A stretch of DNA of 64,000 bases, taken from contig NC_003076.8 of NCBI RefSeq assembly GCF_000001735.4, positions 11,532,001-11,596,000 of the forward strand, read 5' to 3'. This document shows, piece by piece, positions 11,811 to 22,830 of the stretch; position 1 is the stretch's first letter; each line of letters begins with the position of its first letter. The position numbers and the translations under genes are program-made. The notes beneath the pieces were generated by a model. The model had not been told where the DNA came from and did no database searches. It saw nothing but the letters and a program-made list of their open reading frames with translations. The stretch is from Arabidopsis thaliana. Taxonomy: Eukaryota; Streptophyta; Magnoliopsida; Brassicales; Brassicaceae.

Positions 11811-12458
11811 TGAGAAACCGATTTAAAACAAAGACACAAACAGAGTAATTGATCACAAAAAAGGCAGAAACAATTTTGAGTAGATATAGTAACAGATCAT
11901 AAACGTTAAAATAATATCCTATGACTATGATGAGAAAGACAAATTGACTAAAACCAAAATAGAGCTAGAAGTACGATTCCAATTTCCACCAATTACTTCT
12001 CTTACAAGTACAAAAATTGAGAATTAAAGAGTATGAAAAGAAATAAAGAGACACAACAGTCAAAAGCAATCCAAGATGATGATTTGTGTTATGTTAATCC
12101 CATATAAGAGAGAAAACAGAGAGATGTAGGAAACTGTTTAAACAATTAGTCAGTTAACCGTAGTCCACATTTTTAGACTCTCGGTCATTATCTTTTCATA
12201 ACTGTTTTCTATTATTATAACTTTTTGGTTTGCAAAACTTAATCGACATAGAGTAAGAAAAATTGTAATTTTTTGAAACCAGACTAAACTAGACTAAACC
12301 GAACGAATTGACCGAATTGGCTGATTTGTACCGAATTGCACAGCCTGGAGTGGATGTCCTATTTGTTTTACCGAAACTTTAGAAATCACGGCGGCTGACC
12401 ATAAGTAAGCACCTAGGCGTCCGACTAGGCGGCGACTAGGACGATTTTTAGAACATTG
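11811..12458. other. hAT 5' region, no gene seen
   Basis: This A/T-rich stretch between the transposase start and the right terminal repeat presumably holds its promoter and leader. The last 100 bp carry the CCTAGGCG-type subterminal motif. I see no other coding sequence. Confidence 0.6.
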
Positions 12459-13060
12459 TTTAGAACTATCTTTAGCAACTTGTCTCATGAATTTGAATAT
12501 GGATTATATCAATAGAATAGAGGTGGAGAAAAATAAAAATTACGATAAATAAGATTAAGATTGTGGGGTAAGCTTGATTTTTCTATTTATAGCGAAGCTC
12601 ACATGATCTGAATTGATACTCGGTGGGCTTATTGAATTTGAATCAAAGAAACTCATGGGTCCGGGTTTTTGATTGAAAGAAATGAATGAAGTGAAGTAAG
12701 TTTTTGGGGTTTTAGTAATGGTATATAAGGGAGATTATATCCTATCGATCATTTGTAGATTTCCAAGTCGCCAATGTAGACTGATATTTTCTCATCTTCT
12801 GCATTTTATTTAGTTGATTTATCTAATCGATGGTTAATGTGATTTGAGTTTTCAATGGGGTAAGCTTTCATTATTTACTTTTGTAGTCTAAGATGGTCAA
12901 AGATTACTTGAGAAGTTTAAATTTTGAATATATACATATTATAGATGCATATTTAGATTATATATCCTTGATACCAACATCATTTTGAGAATTTCGAGAT
13001 TATTTTTAATATTTTAGGTTTAACTTGATGTCGTTAGACAACAATATTCTAGCAACAATA

Positions 13061-13379
13061 TGTTATATTTATGAACGTATCGATCATACAACTAATGATA
13101 TTTAAAACGAATATTGTCAAGAATTAGAAAATTATATAAAATTTGGAAAGAGTAAACATTTTTTTTATGAGAAAGCAAACTCTTTGTCTTTGTGTTAAGT
13201 GTGAAAATGGAAAAATATATTTTTAGAAGAACTTGATGAATCACTTATATAAAAGAAGATTGATGGTTAACTATCCGGTTTGATTTCCTCATGGTGAAGA
13301 TTATAATATGGCAAACAATCATTTTGCTTATGAAGATGTTTTTATGCTCAAGTCTTATACGGAGACAGTGAGTCCTTAA
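13061..13379 (+). pseudogene. Unit 4: CACTA transposase-associated domain remnant
   Basis: This is the same pseudogene segment, from the YERIDHT-like start through the C-x2-C, HL and HGE motifs to TVSP and a stop. Small indels change the frame inside it. Confidence 0.6.
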
Positions 13380-14110
13380 ATAACAATGATTTTAGATGTT
13401 GATAATCCATAGCCATGATTTGGTTCAAATGTAGAAAAGAGTATAATTCTGAATAAAAATATTTCATTATATTTTGAATACTGCAAAATATCCAAAGGAT
13501 GGATATAAAGAAGGTCTGTTGCAACTATCTTTACCAGCTTGTCTCATTAGTGGTGATATGAATTATATCAGCAAGAAGAGATAATAAAAATGACGATGAA
13601 TAAGATTTAGATTGTGATGGTGAGCATGAAATTTTTGTTTATAGCAAAGCTCACATGATCTGAAATGATACTGGTGGGTTTATTGAATTTGGTTCACCGA
13701 AACTCACGGGTTCAGATTTTTGATTGACCGAAATGAATAAAGTGAAGGAAGTGTTTGAGGTTTTAGTAATGTCATATAAGAGAGACTATATCCTACTGAA
13801 CATTAGTAGATTTTCAAGTCGACAATGTTGACATATATTTTCTAATCATTTGTCTTGTGTTTAGTTGATATATCTTCTCGATGGTTTATGTGATCTGAGT
13901 TTTCTATGATGGTAAAATTTTATAATGTACTTTTGTAGTCTAAGATGGTCAAATATTACTTGAAAAGTTTAAATTTTGCCTGCCAAGATATTATAGATAC
14001 ATAGTTGATTTTATATCCTTGATACCAACAACATTTTGAAAAGTTAGAAATTAATTTAAATATTTTAGGTTTAAGTTGATGTCATTGGTCCATAACATTC
14101 TGGCAACAAA

Positions 14111-14685
14111 ATGTAATATGTATTAAACAATCAATCATACAACTTATGATATTCTAAACAAAAATTGTCAAGAATCAGAAAATTATATAAGATTTGGAAA
14201 GAGTAAACATGTATAACATAAGAAAGCAAACTCTTCGTCTTTGTGTTAAGGGTGAAAATGAAAAACTATTTTCTTATAAGACCTTGATGAATCACTTATA
14301 TAAAAGAAAATTGATGGTTAACTATTCGGTTTGGGTTCCTCATGGCTAATATTAAAATATGGCAAATAATCATTTTACTTATTAAGATATTTTTACGCTT
14401 GAGTCTTATACGGAGACAGTGAGTCCTTAAATAACAATGACTTTATATGCATTTGATAATTCATATCCAAGATTTGGTCAAAATATAAAAGAAGAGTATA
14501 ATGCTGAAAAAAAGTTTTATTATATTATGAATGTTGCAAAACAATCCAATTTAATATGGATAGAAAGAAGGTCTTTTGGAACTATGTTTAGCAGCTTGTC
14601 TCATGTGTTTGAATATGGATTATATCAACAAGAATATAGGTGGAGAAACAATAAAAAAGACGAAGAATTAATAATGTGTTCGTGA
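14111..14685 (+). pseudogene. Unit 5: CACTA transposase-associated domain remnant plus pre-tnp2 linker
   Basis: The domain remnant runs to about 14430. An 82-codon open stretch at 14437-14685 (FDNSYPRFGQNIKEEYNAEK) follows and covers the linker that normally joins this domain to the tnp2 catalytic part. No catalytic part follows. Confidence 0.6.
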
Positions 14686-15160
14686 ACATGATTTTTCTGT
14701 ATATAGTGAAAATTACATGATTTGAATTGATATCGGGTTGGCTTATTGAACTTAGGTCATGGAAACTCGTAGGTTTGGGTTTTTGAGAGAAATGAATGAA
14801 GTGAAGGAAGTTTTTGGGGGTTTAGTAATGTCATATAAAGGAGACTATATCCTATTGAACATTTGTAGATTTCCAAGTCTTCAATGTTGATCAATATTTT
14901 CTCATCTTCTATATTTTTGTTTTAGTTGATTTATTGTCTCGATGGTTTATGTGATTTGAGTTTTCAATGAGGGTAAGCTTTTATTAGCTACTTTTGTAGT
15001 CTAAGATGGTCAAAGATTACTTGATAAGTTTAAATTTTACATGCATAAGTATTATAGATGTATAATTTTGATACCATCATCATTTTGAGAATTTTGAGAT
15101 TATTTTCAATAATTTAGGTTTAACTTGATGTCGTTAGACAACAACTTTCTGGTAGCAAGA

Positions 15161-15470
15161 TGTTATATGTATGAAAGTATCGATCATACAAATACCGATA
15201 TTTAAAACAAATATTGTCAGGAATTAGAAAATTATATAAGATTTGGAAAGAGTAAACTTTTATTTCAGAAGAAAGAAAACTCTTTTTCTCTGTGTCAAGT
15301 GTGAAAATGGAAAAATCTTTTTTTAAAAGACCTTGAATCACTTATATAACAGAAGATTGATGGTTAACTATTAGTTTTGGGTTTTTTACAGCGAAGATTA
15401 TGGCAAACAGTCATTTTGCTTATGACATTTTATTAGGCTTGAGTCTTATAAGGAGACAATGAGTCCTTAA
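15161..15470 (+). pseudogene. Unit 6: CACTA transposase-associated domain remnant
   Basis: This is the last, incomplete unit. The same motifs are present in decayed form, and the unit is cut at 15563 by a Mutator-like terminus. Confidence 0.55.
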
Positions 15471-15864
15471 ATAACAATGATTTTATATGCATTTGATAAT
15501 CCATAGCAAATATTTGGTCAAAATGTAGAAGAGTATACTACTAAAGAAAAAGGTTTTATTATAGAAAAAATCTCAAAACAAACCTCCAAATCAAAATATT
15601 TTCCTAACTAAAACATCAAACTTTTTTTATTCCCATTTAAAACCTCTAAGTAGTTAACTTTATCAACATAAACATCCAAATCTCCAAATTTGTTCTGAAC
15701 CTAAGGTTGACTAACAGTCAACATTAACTTTGTTTCAAAATAAGAAACACCCTTTAATGACTTTTTTTGTCGTTAGTTTTGTACCTTAATTTCACACGTG
15801 GATTAAAACGAGAATTCACATACAAAAATAAAAGATAATATATAATTGAAATACGGTTAAAGAA

Positions 15865-16068
15865 TCATAACCTAATAAAATTCTTACGCCATAAAATATT
15901 ACAAAAAATTAATACTATGAAAAAAGGTCTCACAAAAAAAAAACGATGCAAATAATTAACATTTTGGTTGTTCACCAGATAAGTCTTTAGCATATGTTTC
16001 CCAAACATCAAACACTCGGTTTGTGTATGGACAATGCAGTATCCTACGACCAGCTGGAATCTTAACAC
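15865..16068 (-). pseudogene. Possible C-terminal exon of the Mutator-like gene
   Basis: A minus-strand reading gives KIPAGRRILHCPYTNRVFD followed by VWETYAKDLSGEQPK. It lies between the transposase zinc knuckle and the element's left terminus. I do not recognise the family. It could be the last exon of the transposase or a captured fragment. Confidence 0.35.
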
Positions 16069-16249
16069 TTTTTTTTTACCATCAATGGTTAGTTACTTCT
16101 AGGTGCAGGTGGTTGTTTGGATGAGATTGATAGCTGAGGAGAACTTGAAGCAGCTAGAAGCATTGATATAGTTGATTCACCAAGATGTGATGGTTTACTG
16201 ACACTAGCAATTGCATTAATTTTTTTTCTTTTTTGAAAGTCGATGAGAT

Positions 16250-17646
16250 TATCCTTAAGCTGTATTTGATGCTTTTTTAGAAGTTTTATTTGGATTTGTA
16301 TTACATGCTGATCTTGGAGGCCTACGAACTGGTATCTATAGAGGAAATGACACCAAGATAAGAGACTGTATATGTAAAAATGATCTAAATAGGAGACATC
16401 ACAATATAATACCTCTTGAGGATTCTTAGGAAGTCGATCTCTTTTTTTCTTACGCAGAATTGGGTTCTTCGTATTTTTGCATTTGGCTTTGTTATAGCTT
16501 GCTTCACAATAATTTGAACAATGTATGATTCTCCCATGTCTTATTGAATTTCCAGAGTTGGTCTTAGATTCATTAGGCTCTTTCTTCCTTTTTGTAACCC
16601 TTTGGTCTTCCTGGTGGCATGCGAAAATTACGCACTCGAATGGGTATTTTCGCTGTTTTTCCCCAAAGTTTCACTTCATTAACAGGATAAATGATTCTTG
16701 TATATGTTCCCGTACAAATTTTTGAGTAATAATATTAAGATAACATACTTGTTAACATCGTCCTCATTGTCATTTATGATAGTTAAAGCATGCATACAAG
16801 GAATACCTTAAACAATATGAAAAGTGAGACAAATCATATTTCGAAAACAAGAAAAATATGAATATAATCACTTACCTGTGAGATCTCACCGGCGACATGC
16901 ATATTGATGGTTTGAGAAGCTCACAATATACGAACTCTCAAACTCAACAACCTCATACAAAGTGGCAGTACTACATAAAGTAGCACAATACCTCTCATCA
17001 ACCCTCGACTTCTCCAACACTTTTAAGTGTTATAAGTTAAAATTGGACATCCGATGTCAAACACTGTTTCAACCTCCGAGAGATCCTCTCCATTGTTTGC
17101 CTTCTTAGAGTTTCCAATAGATTGATGATTGGCTTTAACCTTGCTTCTCTGATTGTCTAGTTAAAACTTTCTAAAATATCTTTGTGAACATGCATGCATT
17201 GAGAACTCGGATTGAAGTAAGCACGTGACCATATCTTATGTTGTGTATTTAACAAGGCCTCATATGCTTTAGGATCATAGTTTAGTAATAACTTCATCTT
17301 TATAATCAAATTCCCTCGTATTGTAACTATAAGTAACAGACCAGAACATGACTTTGTACTCTGAAGATGCATAATTCTTTTTCCAATTTGAATATATATG
17401 TCTCGAACAAATTCTATTATCCACACTTGGAAGCTCGGATGCAATTACATTCACAATTCCCTCCATAAACATTTGTTAAAAACAGATGATGGTTATTCAA
17501 TTATAATCTAATAGATTTTTTCATTAAAAACAAACTTTTTGCTTATTTGAGATGATGGTTAGGTTATCTCTCAATTGCAATCCAAGGTCAACCTTCAGCT
17601 TTCTCACAAACCAAGCCAACGTATCATTATCTTCACATCTCACAAT
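16250..17646 (-). pseudogene. MuDR-type (MULE) transposase, N-terminally truncated
   Basis: This transposase would cut and move Mutator-like elements. On the minus strand, in order: ENDTLAWFVRKLK-like and LTIISNKQK (end of the DDE catalytic core, PF10551) at 17646-17530; ELPSVDNRICSRHIYSNWKK and W-RAYFNPSSQC at 17472-17157; ILESFN, a stop, then TIREARLKPIINLLETLRR; a SWIM-type zinc finger ending GIPCMHALTI near 16815-16780; PPGRPKGYKKE near 16600; and a zinc knuckle (HCSNYCEASYNKAKCKN) near 16510. The N-terminal half was separated by the CACTA insertion at 17647 and was not found again. Stops and small gaps break the frame. Confidence 0.82.
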
Positions 17647-18067
17647 CACTACAAGAAAACAGGTCATTTGCAAGGCAGGTAGTTCTCCTCGCGGATGCGT
17701 CGTAAATATCACTTTGCATGTACTTTGCGACGCATTTGAATTCGTCGCGAATCTCTCATCGCAAAACAAAATTCGTCGCAATTGTGTCGTCACTGTTGCG
17801 AAGAAACAGGTCCCTCGTAGAGCCTACGGAATATAAACGTCGCAAAGTACATGCAATGTTGCGATGAATATGCAAGTAAGTGTGTCGTGTAGAGCGAGGA
17901 ATTTGCCAGGGATAGTTCAAGAATCCAATTTAAACCCAGTTTCACAAATTGGACTTTTTGTTTGAATTTAACATTAAAAGTAAATCGGAAATAAAAACAG
18001 AAATCAAAAGTAAATATGAATTATGATTAAAACTGAAATTGTTTGATATTCTAAGAAAGAAAAGCAT

Positions 18068-19608
18068 CACTACAAGAATATAAAGCATTAATAGCAATAG
18101 AAAATAGCAACTAACATAGTTTTGCTAGGATTAACATTTCCTTTAATATGTTATAGCGTTTGGTTAAAATGAAACGCTATAATTTGTGTTGGAAAAAAAA
18201 CTGACGTGGATCAATGTTTTTGGTTTCGGTTAATTATTTGATAGCACATACCAAATACTAATCGCTATCTAAATGAAAAATAAAATATTAAATTCCAAAA
18301 ACTATTTAACATTTGACCTAAAGTTATTTATTTCTTTTCTCTCTTCTTTGGTCCTGCCGTCTCCTTCTTCATCTTCTTCTAACTCTTCCTCTCTCTCTCA
18401 TAACTCATAAGATTAGATCTGTCTTCTGATGCTTTCTCCGGTGAGTTTTTGGCAAATTTATCGACGAAATCAACTCCACCTCATCATCCTCTCGTACAAC
18501 TGTTTCTCCAGTGAGATCTCGACGACATTGGGCAACGACAAGTTAGTTTTCGGGACCCTTCGCGTCTCCTCCGTCACCTTTTTCTAGATCTGTTTCCATC
18601 TCCAAGCCGGTGAGTCTCACTCTATTTCTCCGTTGCTATTTCCTAGATCTGACGCCATCTCCAAACCGGTCAGTCTCACTCTATTACTTCTCCATATTTG
18701 CTTCTCTCAATTCCAATTTTATCCACTTCTTCTCCATAATTGTTTTTGTGTGTTCTTGATTTTTATTTTATTAATTGTTTCATGATAGTTTTTGAATTTT
18801 GATTTAATGTATGTTTCAGCCATGAAATAGGTTTGATTTTAGAATCATCTAAGTTATTTTGGTTGAAATTGCAGTTTGTGCTAGTCATGTTCTTAAGGTA
18901 CCTTTATTTCTAAGAATTTTTCTTAACGGAAAACATGTATCTCAAATTCATGGGTGGAGTCGCTACTTGGCTTGTTATTTGGCTCAAAGTGATAAACTTT
19001 TTACTTTGTCTGTGTAGGTTTTCTATCACTTGAAGAAATCAATTTCGTGCACGTCTCATGTGGCTGTTCCTACGGAAAAAAAGTTAAGTGTAAGAGGATT
19101 GAAGACGAAGAAACAAGCTGGAGAGACCAATAAGATTGGGTGATAACGTGAAGAGTCGTAAGTGAAAAGAGAAGAAGCTTAAGAAGAAGAGGATGAAATG
19201 TTCGAAGTTGTTTACAAGTCATGGTCTGTAATCGTGTAAAATTTAAAGTTAGTAGGATATTTAAAGTTTTTGTACAAAACAAATTCATATATAAAATAGT
19301 AGTACTATTATTGATTTTTGTCTTTGTAAATTAAAATTGGAGTTCTTAAAATACAAAATATAAAATTCAAAATTCAAAATTAGATTGGTAATAAGAATAT
19401 TAATAACAGATACTAATTGCTATTGTAAAATATATGATTGCATCAAAGAAAGTGCTATATTTCTTAAAAAAATTATAGCAATACCAATAACCGCTATGTT
19501 ACGACTTCGACCTATAATGACAGACGATGATAGAGCGCTTGTTAAAACGCTATAATATCGTTAGATAGCGTTATTCAGACGCTAAGGAAAGTCAATATTC
19601 TTGTAGTG
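18068..19608. mobile_element. Small non-autonomous CACTA element nested in A
   Basis: The left end CACTACAAGAATATAAAGC and right end (reversed) CACTACAAGAATATTGACTTTCC form inverted termini. Subterminal motifs of the TATAGCG(TTT) type repeat near both ends. Flanking triplets (CAT and TTA) do not match, so a 3-bp target duplication is not visible. The inside has no transposase; it looks like a plant 5' leader with C/T-rich sequence and a duplicated block of about 45 bp (18581 and 18641, both with CTAGATCTG...CCATCTCCAA). It lies near the 3' end of the TNP1-like gene of element A. Confidence 0.75.
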
Positions 19609-19622
19609 TTATGTTAGGTTTT

Positions 19623-20832
19623 GAATGCAACACAAGAAAGCAAAATATGCTTGAGGAGATGGCTGAGCTGTTGCTACTTCGGATTGTGGTTGGTCATGTG
19701 GTTCCTCTGTTTGCTCTTGTGCTCCTTGTGTTGTAGGTCTTTGAGCTTTAAGTGTTGTTGCTAGAGTTGTAGTTTTAGAAGTTTGTCGTTCCGTTTCTTC
19801 TCCGCTTCATATGTCTCCTGATCAACAAAATCATCCCGAGCATGTCGATCGACAGAAGCAGATGGGATAATTGGAGTAGAACCAACACCATAATACCGTC
19901 CCTTTTTATTCTTTGGAGTAGCCTGAAAAATCAAACAAAAACATATGCATATCAAAAACCACATAACATTTCAAAGAACTATGCTTTAAATTCACCAAGC
20001 CCATCATCAAACAATCAATCTTAATAGCTCAAAAGGTTCAATGATGCAACTTATATTCAATGATGCAATTGAATAAGACTTAAAAACTCAAACAAGATTG
20101 AAAAAAGGGAGAACGTGAAGAACTAACTAGCATGTTGCAGTTTAAACTGAGACAGTTCAAAAATAATACCTCGAACAGGATTTGATTCTTTGCAGTTGTT
20201 GATAAGCCACCAAGCTCGCCAGAATCACCCAGAAAAAGTTGAGACTCTTGCTCTAAGATCTTGGCTCAAACTTTCTTGCAAATTTGCTCTACAAAACCAT
20301 CAATGAATTCTCCATTCTTTCTCTTGTGAGTCTGCTCCATGATCTAGACAATTGGAGGGAGTTGACCTCCATTCTTCTCAGCCTAACATGAAAGTTAAAG
20401 TAGTAATCATCATCATGAAACTAGGAAAATGAGAAAAAAGTGAAAAGCATAAATTACTTACACTTTCTAATGCTCGTTTAGCATAAGTCTTTTGACCTGA
20501 GGTGTGTCTACTCGGACCATGACTGGCCACACTAGTGTTGCGAGATTTTGAACACTTACCACTTTTATTTTCAGACTATGGATCAAGCAAAAAAACTTCG
20601 AGGCCCTTCCATACCTTAGGATCCATCCACATAGGCATTGCTTTATCATCTATTTCCTTCACTTATGAACCAGAGTGTTATGTGGTGAAAGAGATGGGCT
20701 GCGTTGCACCGGTTCAGTTGTCTGAGGACATGCTCTTGTAGTCGAATGAGGAGAGGACTGTGAACTCCGAACAGTAGTAGACCCATTAGACCGTTGTCCT
20801 CTATTTCTGGTAAAGTTCCTATAATGACCCAT
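19623..20832 (-). pseudogene. TNP1-like CACTA protein (Transposase_24 family), element A, decayed
   Basis: This is the second CACTA gene, whose product in En/Spm-type elements binds the subterminal repeats. An ATG at 20832-20830 starts MGHYRNFTRNRGQRSNG and a Ser/Thr/Pro-rich stretch. Then come WMDPKVWKGLEVFLL, a stop, SENKSGKCSKSRNTS and SRHTSGQKTYAKRALES (end of Transposase_24); THKRKNGEFIDGFVEQICK (the TH-RKDG-FVD block); and near 19964-19761 TPKNKKGRYYGVGS, QETYEAEKKRNDKLLKLQ (coiled coil). It is shorter than the B and C genes because the N-terminal W-TRETN part of the domain is missing. Stops interrupt it. Confidence 0.7.
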
Positions 20833-22560
20833 TCATTGCATCTAAAATTATAAACACCAAGAGATATGAAATTTTAGCTATTAAGTTTCTAAAATCAATA
20901 TTAAGAAAGAGGAACAATCGATTAATAATGAACCAAGAGGTTGAAGTCAAAGTAATAAATCAAAAACGAAAGTGAAACCAAAAAGACAGCTCTAAGCCTT
21001 TACTAGTACCATGAGTGAATGGTACAAGTTACACAACAGAACTAAAAACGTAGGAATCAAATTTAAAAGAGAGCGTTAAACAACCAAACAGAAACATAAA
21101 GATGTTCAATCTCTGAATCCATAACCAGAAAAAGAAGCCTAGCTATAAAACAACAAATAGAAGCATCAGACAATTGTTGACCATGAGTGAATGAAAAATC
21201 TAGAAATCTTTATTCTAACACATAAAGAACCACGAGACTGAACTTATTCCTTCCTTGCAATAATATTTGGAAATCTAATCAATGGCAGAACGGTCACCGA
21301 GCTAGCATTCCAAAGAGCCTTAACCTAGACATATTGTATATCAACACTTCGAAGGATATAGTAATCACATTAAGCAACATAAGTATGCCTCATGAAAAAA
21401 AATCTTGAATGATTAAAAAAAAAAGAATCTTGAGGCTTGGCAGTAGAAGCAATCAAAAGATTACTAAGTTCCATCACAATTCATAAGTGAGGAAGAAAAT
21501 CCATCAATGACCACTTTGTCTAAAACAAAATGTGGAAATAGATATTATAGCAAATGCATAACGATTAAGCTAAGCTTGGTACAGAAACAGAGAATACAAA
21601 ATCCCAATTTACGCAGAATAATGTCAAAGGAATTAGCAGTAGAAATCATCGTTTTAAGCTATGCAATAAATTACGCAGGAATCATAAACCTTAAAACTGT
21701 TGATCCAAACGTGAGATCGAGAAAGTAAATGAAGATCCAAGGTTGCTAATAGAAGAAGCAGCAAAACAGAGTTTCATAAGATATATTGGCAAAACATCTC
21801 AATCAATGTGATCTTACCTTGAAGAAAACTGATCTTCTTCTCACCTACAAGTATGAACACAATGCTATCTAAGTTACTGAAAAGATATCTCAAGGGAAAT
21901 TATATAACTCAAGAAAAGTACTATGTAGTTGTGTAACTTACAGTCCTTGTGCTCGTTTAGATTTTTATAGCAGCTGCAAAATCTGCAGAAGAGAAGAAAA
22001 CAGGTAGATATATTGAACAAAACGCATAATCTTAAACAAACAAGTTACAAAAGAGACATATAAATCTAGGAATCAAACTTAAAACAAAGCGTTAAACAAC
22101 CAAAAAGAAAATATTAATGTTCCATCTCTCAATCCATAACCAGAAAAAGAAGCCTAGACATAAAACAACAAAAAAGCTTAATGAAGACAATCGATTGACC
22201 ATAAAATTAGCACCAAAGAACATAAATTTCCAGCAAAGATAGATAACAGAGGGCGATTTCAATTTCACAACCCTATTATCATGCAAACAAACAAACCCTA
22301 ACTCTTATTGTTCAACAAAACCCATTGATCGGCAAACACCTTTAGAGAAGAAGAGACAGACTGTGAGCTTGAAAATCTCTAGAAAGAAAGAAAAAAGATG
22401 AGAAGCCAATTGATTGAACGAAGCAGGCGACGATGATGCTTTCGCCAACAGAAGATCCAAAGTTTCTCGAATTGAAGAGAAGAGAAAGAGAAAGAAATGG
22501 AAGGGAAACTGAGAATCACCTAAATTTTGGCCAATTGTTTAGCGTGTGTTTTCCCGCAAT
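20833..22560. other. CACTA A leader/intron region with a 160-bp direct repeat
   Basis: This is non-coding A-rich sequence upstream (minus strand) of the TNP1-like gene, probably leader and introns. Two copies of one segment of about 160 bp lie at 21024-21184 and 22040-22204 in the same direction (shared text such as GCGTTAAACAACCAAA and CCAGAAAAAGAAGCCTAG). At 22380-22500 it resembles a 5' leader. No other gene is seen. Confidence 0.55.
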
Positions 22561-22830
22561 TTAATTGCGAGCGACGTCGCTACTTTGACGCAAATTCGTC
22601 ACAAAAGTTGGAGAAAAGCCCATTTGGCCAGAAGGGAACAAGGCCCAATATGTATGGATTTTTGTTATTAAGCAAGAAACTATTAGGTTAAGCAAAAGTA
22701 TTATATTGGGAAAAAACCCAAAAAAAAAACTCAAGTAATTTTGATTTGGACGTGTAATACCCAATTGTTTTTGCTTGGAAGATAAATACACGAAGTAATA
22801 AAACTATGCAATTTAATACCCAAACAATTA

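Larger units (their letters stand above)
9120..12458 (-). mobile_element. hAT transposon (DUF659 type), 3.3 kb, with 8-bp target duplication
   Basis: The element interrupts the third tandem unit. Left end CAGTGTTAAAAAATGG and right end (reversed) CAATGTTCTAAAAATCG are imperfect terminal inverted repeats. TTTAGAAC flanks it exactly at 9112-9119 and 12459-12466, the 8-bp duplication expected for hAT. GC-rich subterminal motifs (GCCTAGGCG, CACCTAGGCGTCC) stand at both ends. The uninterrupted sequence is seen in neighbouring units, which confirms the empty site. One transposase gene lies on the minus strand. Confidence 0.93.
6274..15563 (+). repeat. Tandem array of about six 1.02-1.06 kb units, CACTA-transposase-derived
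   Basis: The anchor GAGACTATATCC and the following text (CAAGTCGCCAATGTTGAC, TTATCTTCTCGATGG) recur at 6274, 7298, 8324, 12731, 13782 and 14841. Once the hAT insertion and its duplicated 8 bp are removed, the spacing is 1024, 1026, about 1060, 1051 and 1059 bp. Every unit carries the same decayed piece of a CACTA transposase N-terminus. The last unit stops at 15563, where a Mutator-like terminus begins. The first unit abuts a Tat LTR. Confidence 0.9.
15564..17646 (-). mobile_element. Mutator-like element, 3' part, cut by CACTA A
   Basis: The left end, GAAAAAATCTCAAAACAAACC, begins sharply where the tandem unit stops (after TTTATTATA). Such GAAAAAATCTC ends are typical of Mutator-like termini. 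The inside reads as a minus-strand MuDR-type transposase. At 17647 the transposase is cut by CACTACAAGAAAAC, a CACTA terminus. I could not find the other Mutator end in the window, so no target duplication can be shown. Confidence 0.7.
17647..22830 (-). mobile_element. CACTA element A (En/Spm), 3' part, minus strand
   Basis: CACTACAAGAAAACAGG at 17647 is a classic CACTA terminus and stands inside the Mutator-like transposase. The next 200 bp are full of short repeats around GTCGCAA / TTGCGACGA, as expected for subterminal binding sites; related GCGACGTCGC / GACGCAAATTCGTC motifs recur near 22565-22610. A TNP1-like gene lies on the minus strand, so 17647 is the element's 3' end. The 5' end and most of the transposase gene are missing; a short minus-strand transposase remnant at 30699-30765 may belong to it. 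The right boundary given here is the start of a fold-back element. Confidence 0.75.

Noticed and set aside
6274-15563. Tandem units as a centromeric satellite
   Set aside because: The unit is about 1 kb and transposase-derived; it does not resemble the roughly 170-180-bp centromere satellites of Brassicaceae.
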